A stretch of 64,000 nucleotides of DNA, taken from contig NC_134454.1 in NCBI RefSeq assembly GCF_030867145.1, positions 47,382,320 to 47,446,319 on the forward strand. Reading direction: 5' to 3'. The stretch comes from Opisthocomus hoazin (taxonomy: Eukaryota > Chordata > Aves > Opisthocomiformes > Opisthocomidae). Under the pieces are notes generated by a model, which saw only the letters and a list, made by a program, of their open reading frames with translations, made no database searches and was not told where the DNA came from. Position 1 is the first letter of the stretch, and each line of letters begins with the position of its first letter. Both the position numbers and the translations under genes were made by a program. This document shows positions 11,110 to 23,316 of this stretch, piece after piece.

Positions 11110-13945
11110 TCGCTTGTGACACCACATCAGCTGGTCCCCCACGGAATCCCACCAGCTCAGGATGCTCTTACAAGGTTCAGGGAAGGAAGAGACTCATGTA
11201 GCCTGCAACGGAGACATACTCGTGTGAGCGGTGCACAAGAGGTCGATCCCCCACGAGCTCTTCCTGCACACCCAGAGATAATGAATTTGTCTCAGTCCTG
11301 GCATTAGAGTTTCACAAATTCTTGTTTCCTCTAAGTGGTGCTGTATATGCTAATCCTCTGAAAGACTACCAAATCTGACAGACTGTTAAGTGTAAGTTAT
11401 GTAAAATGCATGCTGCATGGTTTCTTCTTTTTCAGGTAACAACTGCCAAATAACACCTGTTTCTAGGTAGATAGCAGGCACTAACACTAGTGACTCCATA
11501 GGCAGTATCCTCACCCCTGAGGTGGGGCAATAATACGCTGGCGCACGTTGTCAGGCTGAATTGTTGGAAGCACTATCTTTAAGACCCAGTATCAAACCTA
11601 CATCTGAAGTATTTACAGTCCTCAGATCTCCCCTGAAATGTGAACAACGCAATCCCTGGAGTTCTGACTAAATCACATTTTCGGAATTGCATTCTGTCAA
11701 CCTTAATTTCCACTGCATTTTTGTTTAGAAACTGTACACTCCTTTGACCCTTGCCTTAAGCTGCTGTGCAGTGTTTATGGTTTTAGAAGCCCACATGTCG
11801 ATAAGTGCTCGGAGAGGAAAACACAAGGTCACGCCACAGTTTCAATGGGAAATGTGCTTTTATTTCACTCAGACTTGAGAAGAGTGGTACAGCCACATTC
11901 CCCCCTTCAAGTATAGGCCATGTGCTGTTGATTTGCAGGGCAACAGGCCAAATATTGCAGCATTTCCAGGAAGCACTAGAAAGAAGTGGCCAGTAGTGCC
12001 TTCAGTATTGCCAGCTTCAAATAAAGGTAGCTCTTGACCCAGAATCTTTTCAAGGGTGTCACATTTTGGCATCTTTCTAAGCTGTATTTGAATTTCTAGT
12101 TACTTCAGTACTATTTCCAAGCATCTGTTTGTTACAGAAGCAGAACTATTTCACTTTTTATTGAAAGCTTCTGATTTCACCTTTACACTTGTCATTCAAA
12201 TAGTCAGGAGAAGTGGTAACAGAGACTTCTGCACTCATGAAATACTACTTTCCCAGTCCCTCCATCTTTTACAAGCCTTTCAGTGCAAGTTCTAGTATAT
12301 CCTGCAACAATGTAGGACCAAGTTTTGTGGCACACTATGCTCAGAAATAAACCACTGTCTAAATCCCACGCAAGCCTCGACAACGTGCAGAAGGAGATGA
12401 TACACCCAGGAAAATGGAATTTTTACACCCACAAGAGACAGGTTCTCCCCTTTCTGTAGGAAAATTCTTTCTAGGACTCTAACTCTTTAGCACTTGAGGA
12501 TGGTATGACCTCTTTATTTTGGATTGTAATACTTAAATTTGTGTGGGAAACTGCAGACAGACAGTATGACCCTCTTTGTGCAAAGAGTTGTTCATCCATT
12601 ATTTGGCAGAGCAAGCCAGCTGTTGACTCCCTGTTCTTCATGCTTTTTTTCTGGAACTGGAATCCGGTAAATAACTTCCTCAAGAAGACTACCATCAATT
12701 TTATTCAAATGAAGCAGCCCTCTTCGTTCAATTTCAAATTAAATAAAAGCTCTCTTACCTAAGCGACATCAGAGTCAACAACAGAGACGTCACAAATTTT
12801 TATCACCTGAAATTCCCATAGAAAGCTAAAATAGTACCACATTAAAAAAAATCTCACAGTTTGTCCACAATATGAGGTATAAATATTCTGAACAACTTCA
12901 TGTTTTTACATGTCTTTTCCTGCAGAATTATCCCTTCTTCTGATTTAGTCTCATTAAGTGAAAGTTATTTCAGATAAACAGAGTTCAAATAAGTACATCC
13001 ACAAGTGGAGTTACTCAGCAATAGCTACAGAAATTAAACTTATATTTACTTTAATCAGTGTTAACTTTCAAGTGTGAACAAGTGCCTTATTACATTGTTG
13101 GAAAAAGCAGCTGAATTACAATGACCTAGTTAGAATACAGCTGCACAGATACACACGGAAAAATAATTAAAAGCATGATTTTTAAAAGTACCTTATTAAA
13201 GGTTTTATTCAAAAGTCACTGCCATAAGGACACAGCGGCACAGGCCACAAAAGCAGCATTCCAAAGCAGCTACACACATACCCCGCCCATGCGAAAAATG
13301 TATTATGGACAAAAAGAATAATGACACATGCATCTCCCAAATGGACTATACTTTCTGAAGAAGGCATTTTAAGAGCAGAATAAATATGCCCACAGACTAA
13401 GCTGATCAAAAGCCGTTTTATACATTTGTTTAAATAAATTAATAAACACACACATGCATAATGCCTGTTTAGACTCATCTGCCTTAGCTAGCAGCTGCCT
13501 ACTAACCAGTAGGAGGGAAATAGGATGGGATTCACAACAATCACCCAAACAATTCTGATTAATTTTTTTTCTGTCTTATGGTCTTTCCATTTAAGAGAAG
13601 CAACAGTGGTTATAACCACTCAGAAAAGTGACACACAAACAAGATTAGCAAGAAGTGATTCCTGCTGGGGTGGCAATTACAGACACTGTGCTGATCCCAC
13701 TTGGACGGACAGCCAGATTTATTGACTCTTCTGATATTTTCTAACAACAGCTATTGCTTCTTTAAAGAATTTCCCTTTGTAGAATTCATATTAGCAGCAG
13801 CATAGAAACAAATACATTTTACAGATTGGCTTTTATGATACCTAGCTAAATTATCTGTATAATCAAACCTATATTGAAGTCACTGGTGTTCTATGTCAGG
13901 ACCTCAGAAACCACGGCAGGGGCACAGCTTGAATGTTACAGTGCT
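11110..13945. other. gene-poor flank, nothing assigned
   Basis: No recognisable coding exon or RNA gene. The short overlapping ORFs on both strands show no domain or splice context. Confidence 0.45.
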
Positions 13946-13949
13946 GAAT

Positions 13950-16010
13950 GAGAATTGGAAGTTGGAAAGAACCTCACCTACAGCACGCTGCACAGGACCT
14001 CATCCAGGAGGGTTTTGAATAGCTCCAGAGAAGGAGAATCCACAACCTCCCTGGGCAACCTGTTCCAGGGCTCCATCACCCTCACAGTGAAGAAGTTCTT
14101 CCTCATGTTCAGACGGAACTTCCTGTGCTTCAGTTTGTGCCCATTGCCCCTTGTCCTGTCACTGGGCACTACTGAAAAGAGCTTGGCCACATCCTCCTGA
14201 CACCCACCCTTCAGACACTTATAGGCATTTATAAGGTCCCCTCTCAGCCTGCTCTTCTTCAGGCTCACAGAATCACAGAATCACAGAATAGTAGGGGTTG
14301 GAAGGGACCACTGTGGGTCATCTAGTCCAACCCTCCTGCTGAAGCAGGGTCACCTACAGCACGCTGCCCAGGACCTTGTCCAGGCGGGTCTTGAATATCT
14401 CCAAGAGAAGGAGACTCCACAACCTCCCTGGGCAGCCTGTTCCAGTGCTCCGTCACCCTCAGAGGCTCAACAAGCCCAGCTCCCTCAGCCTCTCCTCGTA
14501 GGACAGATGCTCCTAATCATCCTCGTAGCCCTCCACTGGACTCTCTCCAGTAGCTCTTCATCTTTCTTGAACTGCGGAGACCAGAACTGGAAACAGTACT
14601 GCAGATGGGGCCTCACCAGGGCAGAGTAGAGGGGGAGGAGAACCTCCCTCGACCTGCTGGCCACACTCTTCTTAATGCACCCCAGTATCTCACTGGCCTT
14701 CTTGGCAGCCAGGGCACGCTGCTGACTCATGGTCAACTTGTCGTCCATCAGCACTCCCAGGTCCCTCTCCGCAGAGATGCTCTCCAGCAGGTCCGCCCCA
14801 AGCCTGTACTGGTGCATGGGGTTGTTCCTCCCCAGGTGCAGGACCCTGCACTTGCCCTTGTTGAACTTCATCAGGTTCCTCTCTGCCCAACTCTCCAGCC
14901 TGTCCAGGTCTTGCTGGAATGGCAGCACAGCCTGCCGGTGTATCTACCACTCCTCCCAGTTTGGTGTCATCAGCAAACCTGCTGAGGTTACACTCTAACT
15001 CTTCATCCAGGTCATTGATGAACAAGCTGAACAAGACTGGGCCCAGTACTGACCCCTGGGGGACACCACTAGTTACAGGCCTCCAACTAGACTCTGCACC
15101 GCTGATGACAACCCTCTGAGTTTTGCCATTCAGCCAGTTCTCAATCCACCTCACCGACCACTCATCCAGCCCACACTTCCTGAGCTTCCCTAGGAGCATG
15201 TTCTGGGAGACAGTGTCAAAATTCTTGCTGAAGTCGAGGCAGACAATATCCACGGCTCTCCCCTCATCTAACCAGCCAGTCACACCATCATAGAAAGCTA
15301 TCAGATTGGTCAAGCATGATTTCCCCTTGGTGAATCCATGCTGACTACCCCTGATCACCTTCTTTCCCTCCACTTGCTTGATGATGACCTCTAGAATGAG
15401 CTGCTCCATCACCTTTCCCTGGATAGAGGTGAGGCTGACCGGCCTGTAGTTCCCTGGGTCCTCCTTCTTGCCCTTTTTGAAGATTGGAGTGACATTGGCT
15501 TTCCTCCAGTCCTCGGGCACTTCTCCTGTCCTCCAGGACCTTTCCAAGATGATGGAGAGTGGCTCAGCAATGACATCCACCAGCTCCCTCAGCACTCATG
15601 GGTGCATTCCATTGGGGCCCATGGATCTGTGGGAGTCCAGATTGCCTAGATGATACCTCACGCAGTCCTCCTCGACCAAGGGAAGGTGATCCTTTCTGCA
15701 GGCTTCCTCTCTTACTTCCAGGGCCTGGGATTCCTGAGGGCCAGCCTTAGCACTAAAGACTGAAGCAAAGAAGGCATTCAGTAACTCTGCCGTTTCTGCA
15801 TCCTCTGTCACCAGGACACCTGCCTTGTTCAGCAGCGGCCCCACATTTTCTCTAGTCTTCCTTTTGCTGCTGATGTACTTGAAGAAGCCCTACTTGTTGT
15901 CCTCAAGAGCCCTTGCCAGATTCAGTTCCAGGTGGACCTTAGCTTTCCTCATTGCATCCCTGCATGCTCTGACAACATTCCTGTACTCCTCCCAAATTCC
16001 TTCACCATTC
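13950..16010 (-). mobile_element. CR1 LINE, 5'-truncated, antisense, with decayed RT ORF2
   Basis: The minus strand reads as a chicken-repeat-1 (CR1) non-LTR retrotransposon. From its 5' side it has an ORF2 segment between endonuclease and RT (15844-15599, ending in TGA at 15598-15596). The reverse transcriptase follows in the same frame (15595 to about 14940) with motifs such as [43 protein letters not shown] and the catalytic FADDTKLGG. The C-terminal part ([15 protein letters not shown] to [13 protein letters not shown], 14928-14485) lies in another frame after a frameshift near 14930. A further in-frame TAG sits at 15892-15890. The 3' tail continues to about 13950 but is interrupted at 14268-14462 by a second CR1. 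The copy is inactive because of these stops and frameshifts and its 5' truncation. Confidence 0.92.
14268..14462 (-). mobile_element. short CR1 3'-end copy nested in the larger CR1
   Basis: The + strand begins with the octamer-like CR1 3' terminus 'cagaatcacagaatcacag' and runs through the usual 3' UTR (ttggaagggacc, tctagtccaaccctcctgc). It stops at about 14462, where the host CR1 resumes. The host reads 'cttcttcaggct' before and 'caacaagcccagctccc' after, which are contiguous in a normal CR1. The segment aggctca occurs at 14261-14267 and again at 14463-14469, so it looks like a target duplication or microhomology. This is a second, younger, strongly 5'-truncated insertion of about 195 bp. 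Confidence 0.8.
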
Positions 16011-16019
16011 TTTTCTTTT

Positions 16020-19000
16020 TTTAATTCTTTGTGTGTCCTTCATTCTTCAGCTCTTATGTGCAAAATCTTTGGTTACAGACAGAAGGATATTGGACATGCT
16101 GAATTATAACACAAAAGACGATGGTATAATGGAGCAATAGCACACAAATTGGAACTAATTTAAATGACCTTTCTCCAATCTGCAAAGAAAGTTAACACTT
16201 TTTTACATTTACAGATGTTTCTGTTAGAGACATTGTGTTTTAGCTGATATGTTAGTACTTTTTTATTCATGGTTGTCTGTAGCTGAAGTATATTTAACAT
16301 ATTTGTATTCCTCCCTTTTATTCTGTTCTTCACTTCTGCTGCTAGCTTTGTGCATAAACAAATGACTGCATTAGAAATGTACATATAAGAGAATTGAAAA
16401 CAGCAATTGAAGAATAAGGAGTGAATACATAGCTTCTTTAAGAAGTAAAAGTCTTCTGAAGCAGATTGACTTCTTTGTTGAAGCAAATAACATAACTATG
16501 ATGCAAACTGCAGGAAGAAAAACAGCTTTCTTGTTTAAACACTGGAAGAAACAGCAGGGGCCAGATTCTTCAGCCCTCAGCCAAGGATCAGCACTCAGAG
16601 CACCAAGTGCATTATTCACGCTGACATCCACACAAACTCCAGACCTAAAAGGCTTTCAGGGCTGGGCCCTCCAGCTCAGCCCTGGAATGCATTTCACTGG
16701 CTGTGGTGGAAATTTTCACTGTTAACAAACCAAACTTATTATTTCCACTGGAGAGGATTTTAAAGGCCCTCTTAGGAGAGCCAGCTGGAAAGCTGTGATC
16801 TCTAAAGTTCCTGACAGAGGATACATGACAGCCATCAGACACTTTACATTTGGAACTCCTTTTTCTTCTTTAAATAATTTCTCCACGAAGGCCTTACTAA
16901 ATGAAACCTGTGGCTTACTTCATACAAGTTAGGCACATACATCATCTCAGTCGTACCACAATAAGAATAGATAATTAGCTGACACATTTTAGCCATTTTG
17001 AAATGGAGGAGGGTGGACACCGGCCATGGATTTGTAGTCCTCAAATAGGATCAGCCAGTCAAGCTTAAATGCTTGCAAAAAAAAAGAAAATCTACCTCTG
17101 TATGGGAATTGGCCTGGGTTCCTAATTGATCCCTTTAGCAAAGAGGCACAAGAGATTATGTCTCATGTTAAAGTGATGGTACTCTTAATTATATACCAGG
17201 AGATAAATGAGATCTGTTTCAAGTGTGTGCTAAAATTAGCTCAACTTATTAGCCTCCAGCAAATATCTTATACCATCCACTGGCCTCGAGAAGGGAATTC
17301 CTAACTGTAGCTAAATATCAGCGTTGCCAGATGTAAAACAGCCATTTGAACTTAATCCACTATAAGTACACACCCAGCTCTCTATTAACACAGAAAATAG
17401 AAATAGCAGCTGGGAACTACAACCTTCTTAAAGCACACTTTTCCTGCATAGGCAAAATCAGTAGAATATGGGGCGGGGGCATGGTGGCGGAGTTTTAGAT
17501 TGTTCTGCTGGAAGTAAACACAGGAACGGTATCTAAAGCTTTTAAGAAAGTTTTTGTTTACCTTGTAAAACACCAGTGCAAGAATCTTCAATAACAAGGC
17601 TTAATCTGGTATGAATACTCCATGAGATCACCTCTGCTTTTCTTCACATTCTTAGTCACTTAACTCTCAGATCTAGTTTACATCATAATTTAAACACTAA
17701 AGACAATTAGCTTACTTTCTAAGACCCTTATTGCTAACAAGATATAAGACAAGTCTGTTTGGATTGCAGCATATCTTTTATTTGCTTTTGGACTGTGTCT
17801 CATCTAATTAAGCAGTGATTTCTTCAAGTGACAGACTTGCTTCCTCTTAGTTCTTTAAAGAAAGATTGAAACTAGTGGCACTTAGAGCAACTAAGCAGCA
17901 TCTTCATGTATAATTTACTGTTCTTGACATACAGACAGTCATCTCTTGTTTATAATTTGCAGCACACAGAGTAGGTAGCTGCAAAACAGAAACAGATCAA
18001 ATACAGAGAGCTAAATGCAGCAAAGTCTCTCTTCATGCCTTGAGGCTGTATTAACCAAAGTGTGTGCATTTCACTTAGTATTGTTACATTTTGTTATGTA
18101 GTAGAAGTTTGTAGTTATTGCTCTTTCCTTAGGGTTTGTATTACAAAACTAAATATGCCAAACATAACAGGAGAAAATTTTTCTCTCCGTATGTCAGTAT
18201 AATCACTAAAATGTTACAGTAGATTTTTAATTACATTTATATTATTCGTGTTGTGAAATAACAGTTAATGAGTATGCAACACACACCGACACTGCAACAA
18301 GACTTACAAAGCCCTTAGTCATATAAATAATCTTGAATAATTTTAAAAGAAGTGAAACAGCAAAGTGCAAAACTTAGGCAAGTTTTGAAACTGTAGTATA
18401 TCTCCTCCCTCAGCACAACAAAACAGAAAGTAAAACTAAAGATAAACCATATCAGGAGACAGAGAGCAGACAACAGGTAGAAAAAAACGAGATGAAGCCA
18501 GCACTTGCAGAATGACTTTCAAGGCTGCAAATGACTGGGGAAACATCAGTCCCATGACCGTCTGCCAAGAAGACTAGTGTACTCCTGGTGTATCATGACA
18601 CTACAGAAACAATGAAAGGCAGCCATAAAGGAAAAAGCCTCTTATCTACAGGACAGTACACATTTTACTGCTTTTTAATTACACTAAAAGTTTTAAACCA
18701 ACTCATTCTTAGCTAGCACTTACCATGATGTTTTTACTCTGGAACTGTAAACACTAATTTATTTTTAGCTGATAAGTAATAACCATGTTATCTCTAGCTA
18801 AATAATACTTAGATAAACAAGAAAACAAATATACTTGTGCTAAATAAACAATACCTCTTGCAGTAAATTCATAATAACATGTTGCTTTATGAACAGACAC
18901 CACATACGCCAGACAGTGTTTATGCTGCTGATATAGGTGACACCTCTCTTGTCAGATATTTTGTTCAGCTGTCGTAAATAAAGGAATTCAGGTTGCATAA

Positions 19001-20505
19001 TTACAGCTGATATTTTGTTTCACTAGTCAATGCAGAACAAATAAATTATTCCACATCTGTGTGTAATTATTTTCCTTCCTTTTGAAATGGAAGGAATCTG
19101 AATTTCCCATCCACAGCACAAAGTATCCCAACACTTGGTTAATTAAATATTAGCTAACTTTCTCTTTACGACTGTAAATTGCACTGCAGTGAAGAAAGTG
19201 ACTTGCACTTTGAATGTTACCTTGTGTTTAATAACGCAAATGTACCAATTCATTCTCCTTAAGACCCTGAAAAAGACATTACTCTGCTGGCTATGTTTTT
19301 TAAGTTCTCAACATTTCTATATTAAAGAGCTATCAAGACAAGGGGAAAGAAGGGGAAGTTTCCCTAATCACAGCTCACATTGAAGTATTACATGGTTTTA
19401 GTAGACTCCACTCTTAGACAGTTGGTACTGTCCAGAATATCATCAGACATGGGAGTCCTTCTTCCCATCTAAGTCAGTGAAACTTGTATGTGTATTTTCA
19501 TTACAGATACCTAAATGAGAGGCTTTAAGCTTCAGCTTTCAAAAGTGATTGCTAATTTTGAGTGTTTCCTCTTTCAGAGGATATGTCAGTGTTCAACTGC
19601 CTTCGACTCTGTCTGTAAAACTGGTAGTGACAGCAACTTGTATTTGTATTCTAGCAACACTCAAGCATCTCCATCGAAAATGAGAACCACACCGTTTGAG
19701 GGACTCTAGAGAATGCTTCCGCAAATATCCTCAGAAAAAAGTTGCTGTTCCTCAGTTGCATGCTGCTGAAATCAGGTGTTAAGGATATGCTTCCTCAGCT
19801 AGTTTAAGGAGGGCAAACAGCATGGAAGAGTGAAGTCTGCAGGCAGTCTTGGTTGTCTTAGCAGGAATGTTTACCAGCTCTCCCAGACAGGCTGGGCTCC
19901 TCGGAGATTCCATCTCAAATCAAGCGAGAACAAGCTCTCTGGACTCTAGGCACAAGGTCAGCTATGTGCAGACTGAGCCAGGAGAGTGTCCCTTGAGCTT
20001 GCAACACCACCCTGCCCAACTCTTTGCATCAGCAGGCTCAGCCCTACCCATGCTCCTGCTCAGAGGCTGCAGCAGTAGATCCGCTGTAGCGATACAACTG
20101 CCTCTTCTGCAGGCTCTGATTTCCAACTGCAATGGCAAGGGCCCTGGCCCCAGCTGTACTGATGGCCAAGCGCTGAGCCGTGCCCCTGGGCCCTGCCCGA
20201 TATTACCCAGCCGTTTCACTGCAAGGTTCTGCGCCCAGCCTGCCCACTTCAGCTTCAAGACGAAGCGCAAACTGTGTCAGAAGTGGTCAGTTCTCCCTGC
20301 TTTGCTACTTCCTGCGGTAGTCCAGGGCAGGCAGGCCATTCCCATCAGTGCTGCTGAGGGGCTGCAGAGCAGTGCTGCACAGACCACGTCTGGTTCTCGG
20401 GCTGATAGTTGAAGAAATCTATCTGACAGCAAAACAAACAGGTAACTCTTAAGTGAACAAAGAAGCCTGATGAGGACAGCAATGGGGAATTAATACTGCC
20501 CAAAT
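16020..20505. other. AT-rich intergenic DNA, nothing assigned
   Basis: No exon, RNA gene or repeat is recognised. A GC-richer patch at about 19849-20412 carries a 187-codon + strand ORF and an overlapping minus-strand ORF with no recognisable domain. I do not call it a gene. Confidence 0.45.
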
Positions 20506-20510
20506 TCTTA

Positions 20511-20575
20511 CAGAATTATAGAACCATTTTTGTTGGAAAAGAGGTTTAAGATCATCGAGTCCAATTGTATCTAGC
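20511..20575 (-). mobile_element. CR1 3'-end fragment
   Basis: The + strand contains 'cagaattatagaacc', then 'ttggaaaagaggtttaagat' and 'catcgagtccaattgta'. This is the diagnostic 3' terminus of the CR1 subfamily also seen at 47484. Only about 65 bp remain. Confidence 0.7.
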
Positions 20576-20807
20576 AGAATGTAAATTTTACAGTTTTCAG
20601 AAATTCTTTACCGATTTGAGCTCATTGCTTTTCAAATCAAAGCCATTGTGAGGGCTTACTGGACTGTGAGATTAGCCCTTGAAGTACACAGCCACAGGCA
20701 AATACATAAGATGTAGTTTGCTAACATTCAAACACTGATTTGCCAGCTCAGTAAAGTACTACTATTATGATCACAGTTAACCTGCAAAGCCACAAGCTGG
20801 ATCCCTA

Positions 20808-21445
20808 TCATAGAACCATAGAATGGTTTGAGCTGGAAGGGACCTTAAGGACCATCTGGTTCCAACCCCCTTGCCATGGGCAGAGACACCTTCCACCAGA
20901 CCAGGTTGCTCAAAGCCCCTTCCAACCTGGCCTTGAACCCTTGCAGGGAGGGGGCATCCACAGCTTCTCTGGGCAACTTGTTCCAATGCCTCACCATCCT
21001 CATAGTAAAGAATTTCTTCCTTATATCTAATCTAAATCTACCTTCTTTTGGCTTAAAGTCATTACTCCTTATCCTACCACTCCATACCCTTGTCAAAAGT
21101 CCCTCTCCAGCATTCCTGTAGGCCCCTTCAAGTACTGAAAGGCCACAATAAGGTCTCCCCGGAGCCTTCTCTTCTCCAGGCTGAACAGCCCCAACTCTCT
21201 CAGCCTGTCCTCACAGGAGAAGTGCTCCAGCCCTCTGAACATTTTTGTGGCCCTCCTCTGGACCCACTCCAATAGGTCCATGTCTTTCCTGTGCAGGAGG
21301 CTCCAGAGCTGGATGCAGGACTCCAGCTGGGGTCTCACCAGAGCAGACTACAGGGGCAGAATCACCCTGGGCACGCTTCCCTTGATGCAGCCCAGGATAT
21401 GGTTGGCCACCTGGGCTGTGACCCATCTCGGGTCTTCTGGGCTCT
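20808..21445 (-). mobile_element. CR1 LINE 3' region, antisense
   Basis: The copy begins at its 3' terminus with 'catagaaccatagaatggtt' and 'gctggaagggacctta'. It continues through the 3' UTR and the C-terminal end of ORF2, with the minus strand reading [19 protein letters not shown] and [12 protein letters not shown] at 21338-21240. It ends near 21445, so most of the RT and all of the endonuclease are missing. It is a different subfamily from the 13950 copy, judging by its 3' terminus. It is inactive. Confidence 0.9.
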
Positions 21446-22110
21446 TCTTCTTCTTTTTGTCTAGGCTGTGATATCCTGAAATCAACATTCTTCACTGAAA
21501 CAATAGGGCCATACTAGCGGCTGGACAGTTTCACCTCTGTGTATATGCTGGAAAATCATAAAGAGCTATCCACCAGGGACCACTCTCCCTCGTGCTGTTA
21601 ATTATAATGCAGAGTTGACTTGTCTTTGCTGTTGACATGGCACAAAGCACCTCACGTGCCCTGAAGGTCTTTTTGGCAAGCATTTAGAACCGAGCTGAGA
21701 GGTATCCCAACTGGAGGGGCAACTATGTTGTATCTTGCTGTGTAAATGTCTTATACAGAGCTAATTTTACTTTTCGGGCATTATGACACTAGAGAGAATT
21801 TCTTTCACCAAGTATTGTTAGAGAAATGGTGGAAATGGCCTTTTAAGGAAGGTCTGGAGCAGAGCAGCTGTGAGCGACAGCGGCTCTCAGGGTGCACGGG
21901 AGTCAATAAAAACGCGCTGTTGCAAAAAGCACAACCACAACACCAGTATGTTTAAGCAGATGTACAGACACAAGATGTGAAGAAAACCTAACGTTTAGCT
22001 AAAATACTGTGTCTTGTTTTAGGCACTGAAGTTCAGGAATGACAGAAACCATCTAGAAAGCCCAGAGGCAACTACAAAATTTGTATTCTGGAAATTCTAG
22101 AAAACAGGAC

Positions 22111-22380
22111 CTATGAGAAGCAAGAATTGAAAGAAAAAAGGATTATTCAGCCTAGGAAACAGAAGGCAACCTAACAGTAGTCTGCATATAGTTGAAAAGT
22201 TGACACAGTAAGGGGATTAACCTGCTCCATGTGCTCACTCCTGGTAATATAATAGCAACAGGCTTAACCCGAAGTACAGGGGATGTTAAGTTTGAATAAC
22301 ATTAACATTATAGGCACCAGGACGGTTTGCCAGAGAGACTCTGGAACTAACATCATCAGAGAGCTTCATAAAGGAGGGTA
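22111..22380 (+). mobile_element. ancient degenerate CR1 3' region, sense strand
   Basis: The + strand reads like a decayed CR1 3' portion: 'aaaaaaggattattcagcct', 'ttaacctgctcc', 'caacaggcttaacccgaagt' and 'gagagactctggaac'. These follow in the order typical of CR1 tails. Divergence is much greater than in the antisense CR1 copies, and no 3' terminal octamers remain. It is probably an old amniote-age insertion. The call rests on pattern resemblance only. Confidence 0.55.
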
Positions 22381-23133
22381 ACTTCAGGAGATCCCCCCAG
22401 CACTGTTCCTTCCCGTACTTCTCTGCCCACTGAGAACAGGAGCGCACTCTCCTCCTCACCAGCTTTCAGCCAACGCGACAATCCAAGAGACTACGACACT
22501 CTTCCAGCTGCCTGGTGGTTTCCTTACATGACGGAGATCCGCTTGCCCATGCCTGCGTGCACCCGATGCCCTCGCAGGAGCCCCCGCGCTGCGCTGCACC
22601 CCCTGCTATTCACCAGCCGAAGGCCCGCGGACTCTTCTGCTTTTCCATCAGTAAGGAAACTGGGTTTGTTTTCTCCTGACGCAGCAGCTCGACAGCTCCT
22701 CGAAAACAGTTTTCTAACTCGCTGGCAGTCCTCTGAAACGCTGCAGGGTCCTGCGCGGCGAACCCTGACCTCGGCCCTGCACAGCAGCCTCACTGCTTGG
22801 GCTCGCACAGGGTTTCTGGGACGCTCGGTCGGGTTCGGTTGCGTTTTCCAGGCACAGACTGCACCCCGGCTGCCAGCCGCGATTCTGCCGGCCGATTTCC
22901 CTCTCCCCGAGCCCGCGCACGGGCCCTCGGCTCACCGACTCCTCCTTAAGGGAGAGCCGCGGTGCGCTGCCCCGCCGGCCCTGGGTCTCTTCCAGCAGCG
23001 GCACCGAGCCGGCGCCCTCCCGCCCGGCCCCGGTCACGCAGCCCCGGAGCCTTCCTCTCCGGCGCCGCCTTCCTCCCCCTCCCCGTTTTCCGGCCGGGCA
23101 GGCCCGGCGGAGGCTGCGGCGCCGGAGCAGGCC

Positions 23134-23316
23134 ATGGCCGGGCCGCCGTCCCCGCCCGTCACGCAGCAGATCGGCCGGGCGGCGGGCCGGGGGCCGCGGC
23201 GGGAGCCGGGCGAGCTGAGGGAGGCCGCCCGCTGCCTGGTGGTGGACGCGGAGGGGAGGAGCGTCCCCTTCGAGGCCCTGTACGGGGAGCAAAGGGCGAT
23301 CGTGGTGTTCGTGCGG
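23134..23316 (+). CDS. PRXL2C: PRXL2C coding exon 1
   Basis: Residues 1-61, starting MAGPPSPPVTQQ and ending in the strand AIVVFVR just before the CxxC loop. The donor is CGG|GTGAGG, phase 0. A GAG/GGC trinucleotide repeat starts immediately downstream of the donor. Confidence 0.93.

Noticed and set aside
14605-15119. Plus-strand ORFs inside the CR1 at 13950-16010
   Set aside because: They are antisense shadows of CR1 ORF2. The RT motifs are on the minus strand.
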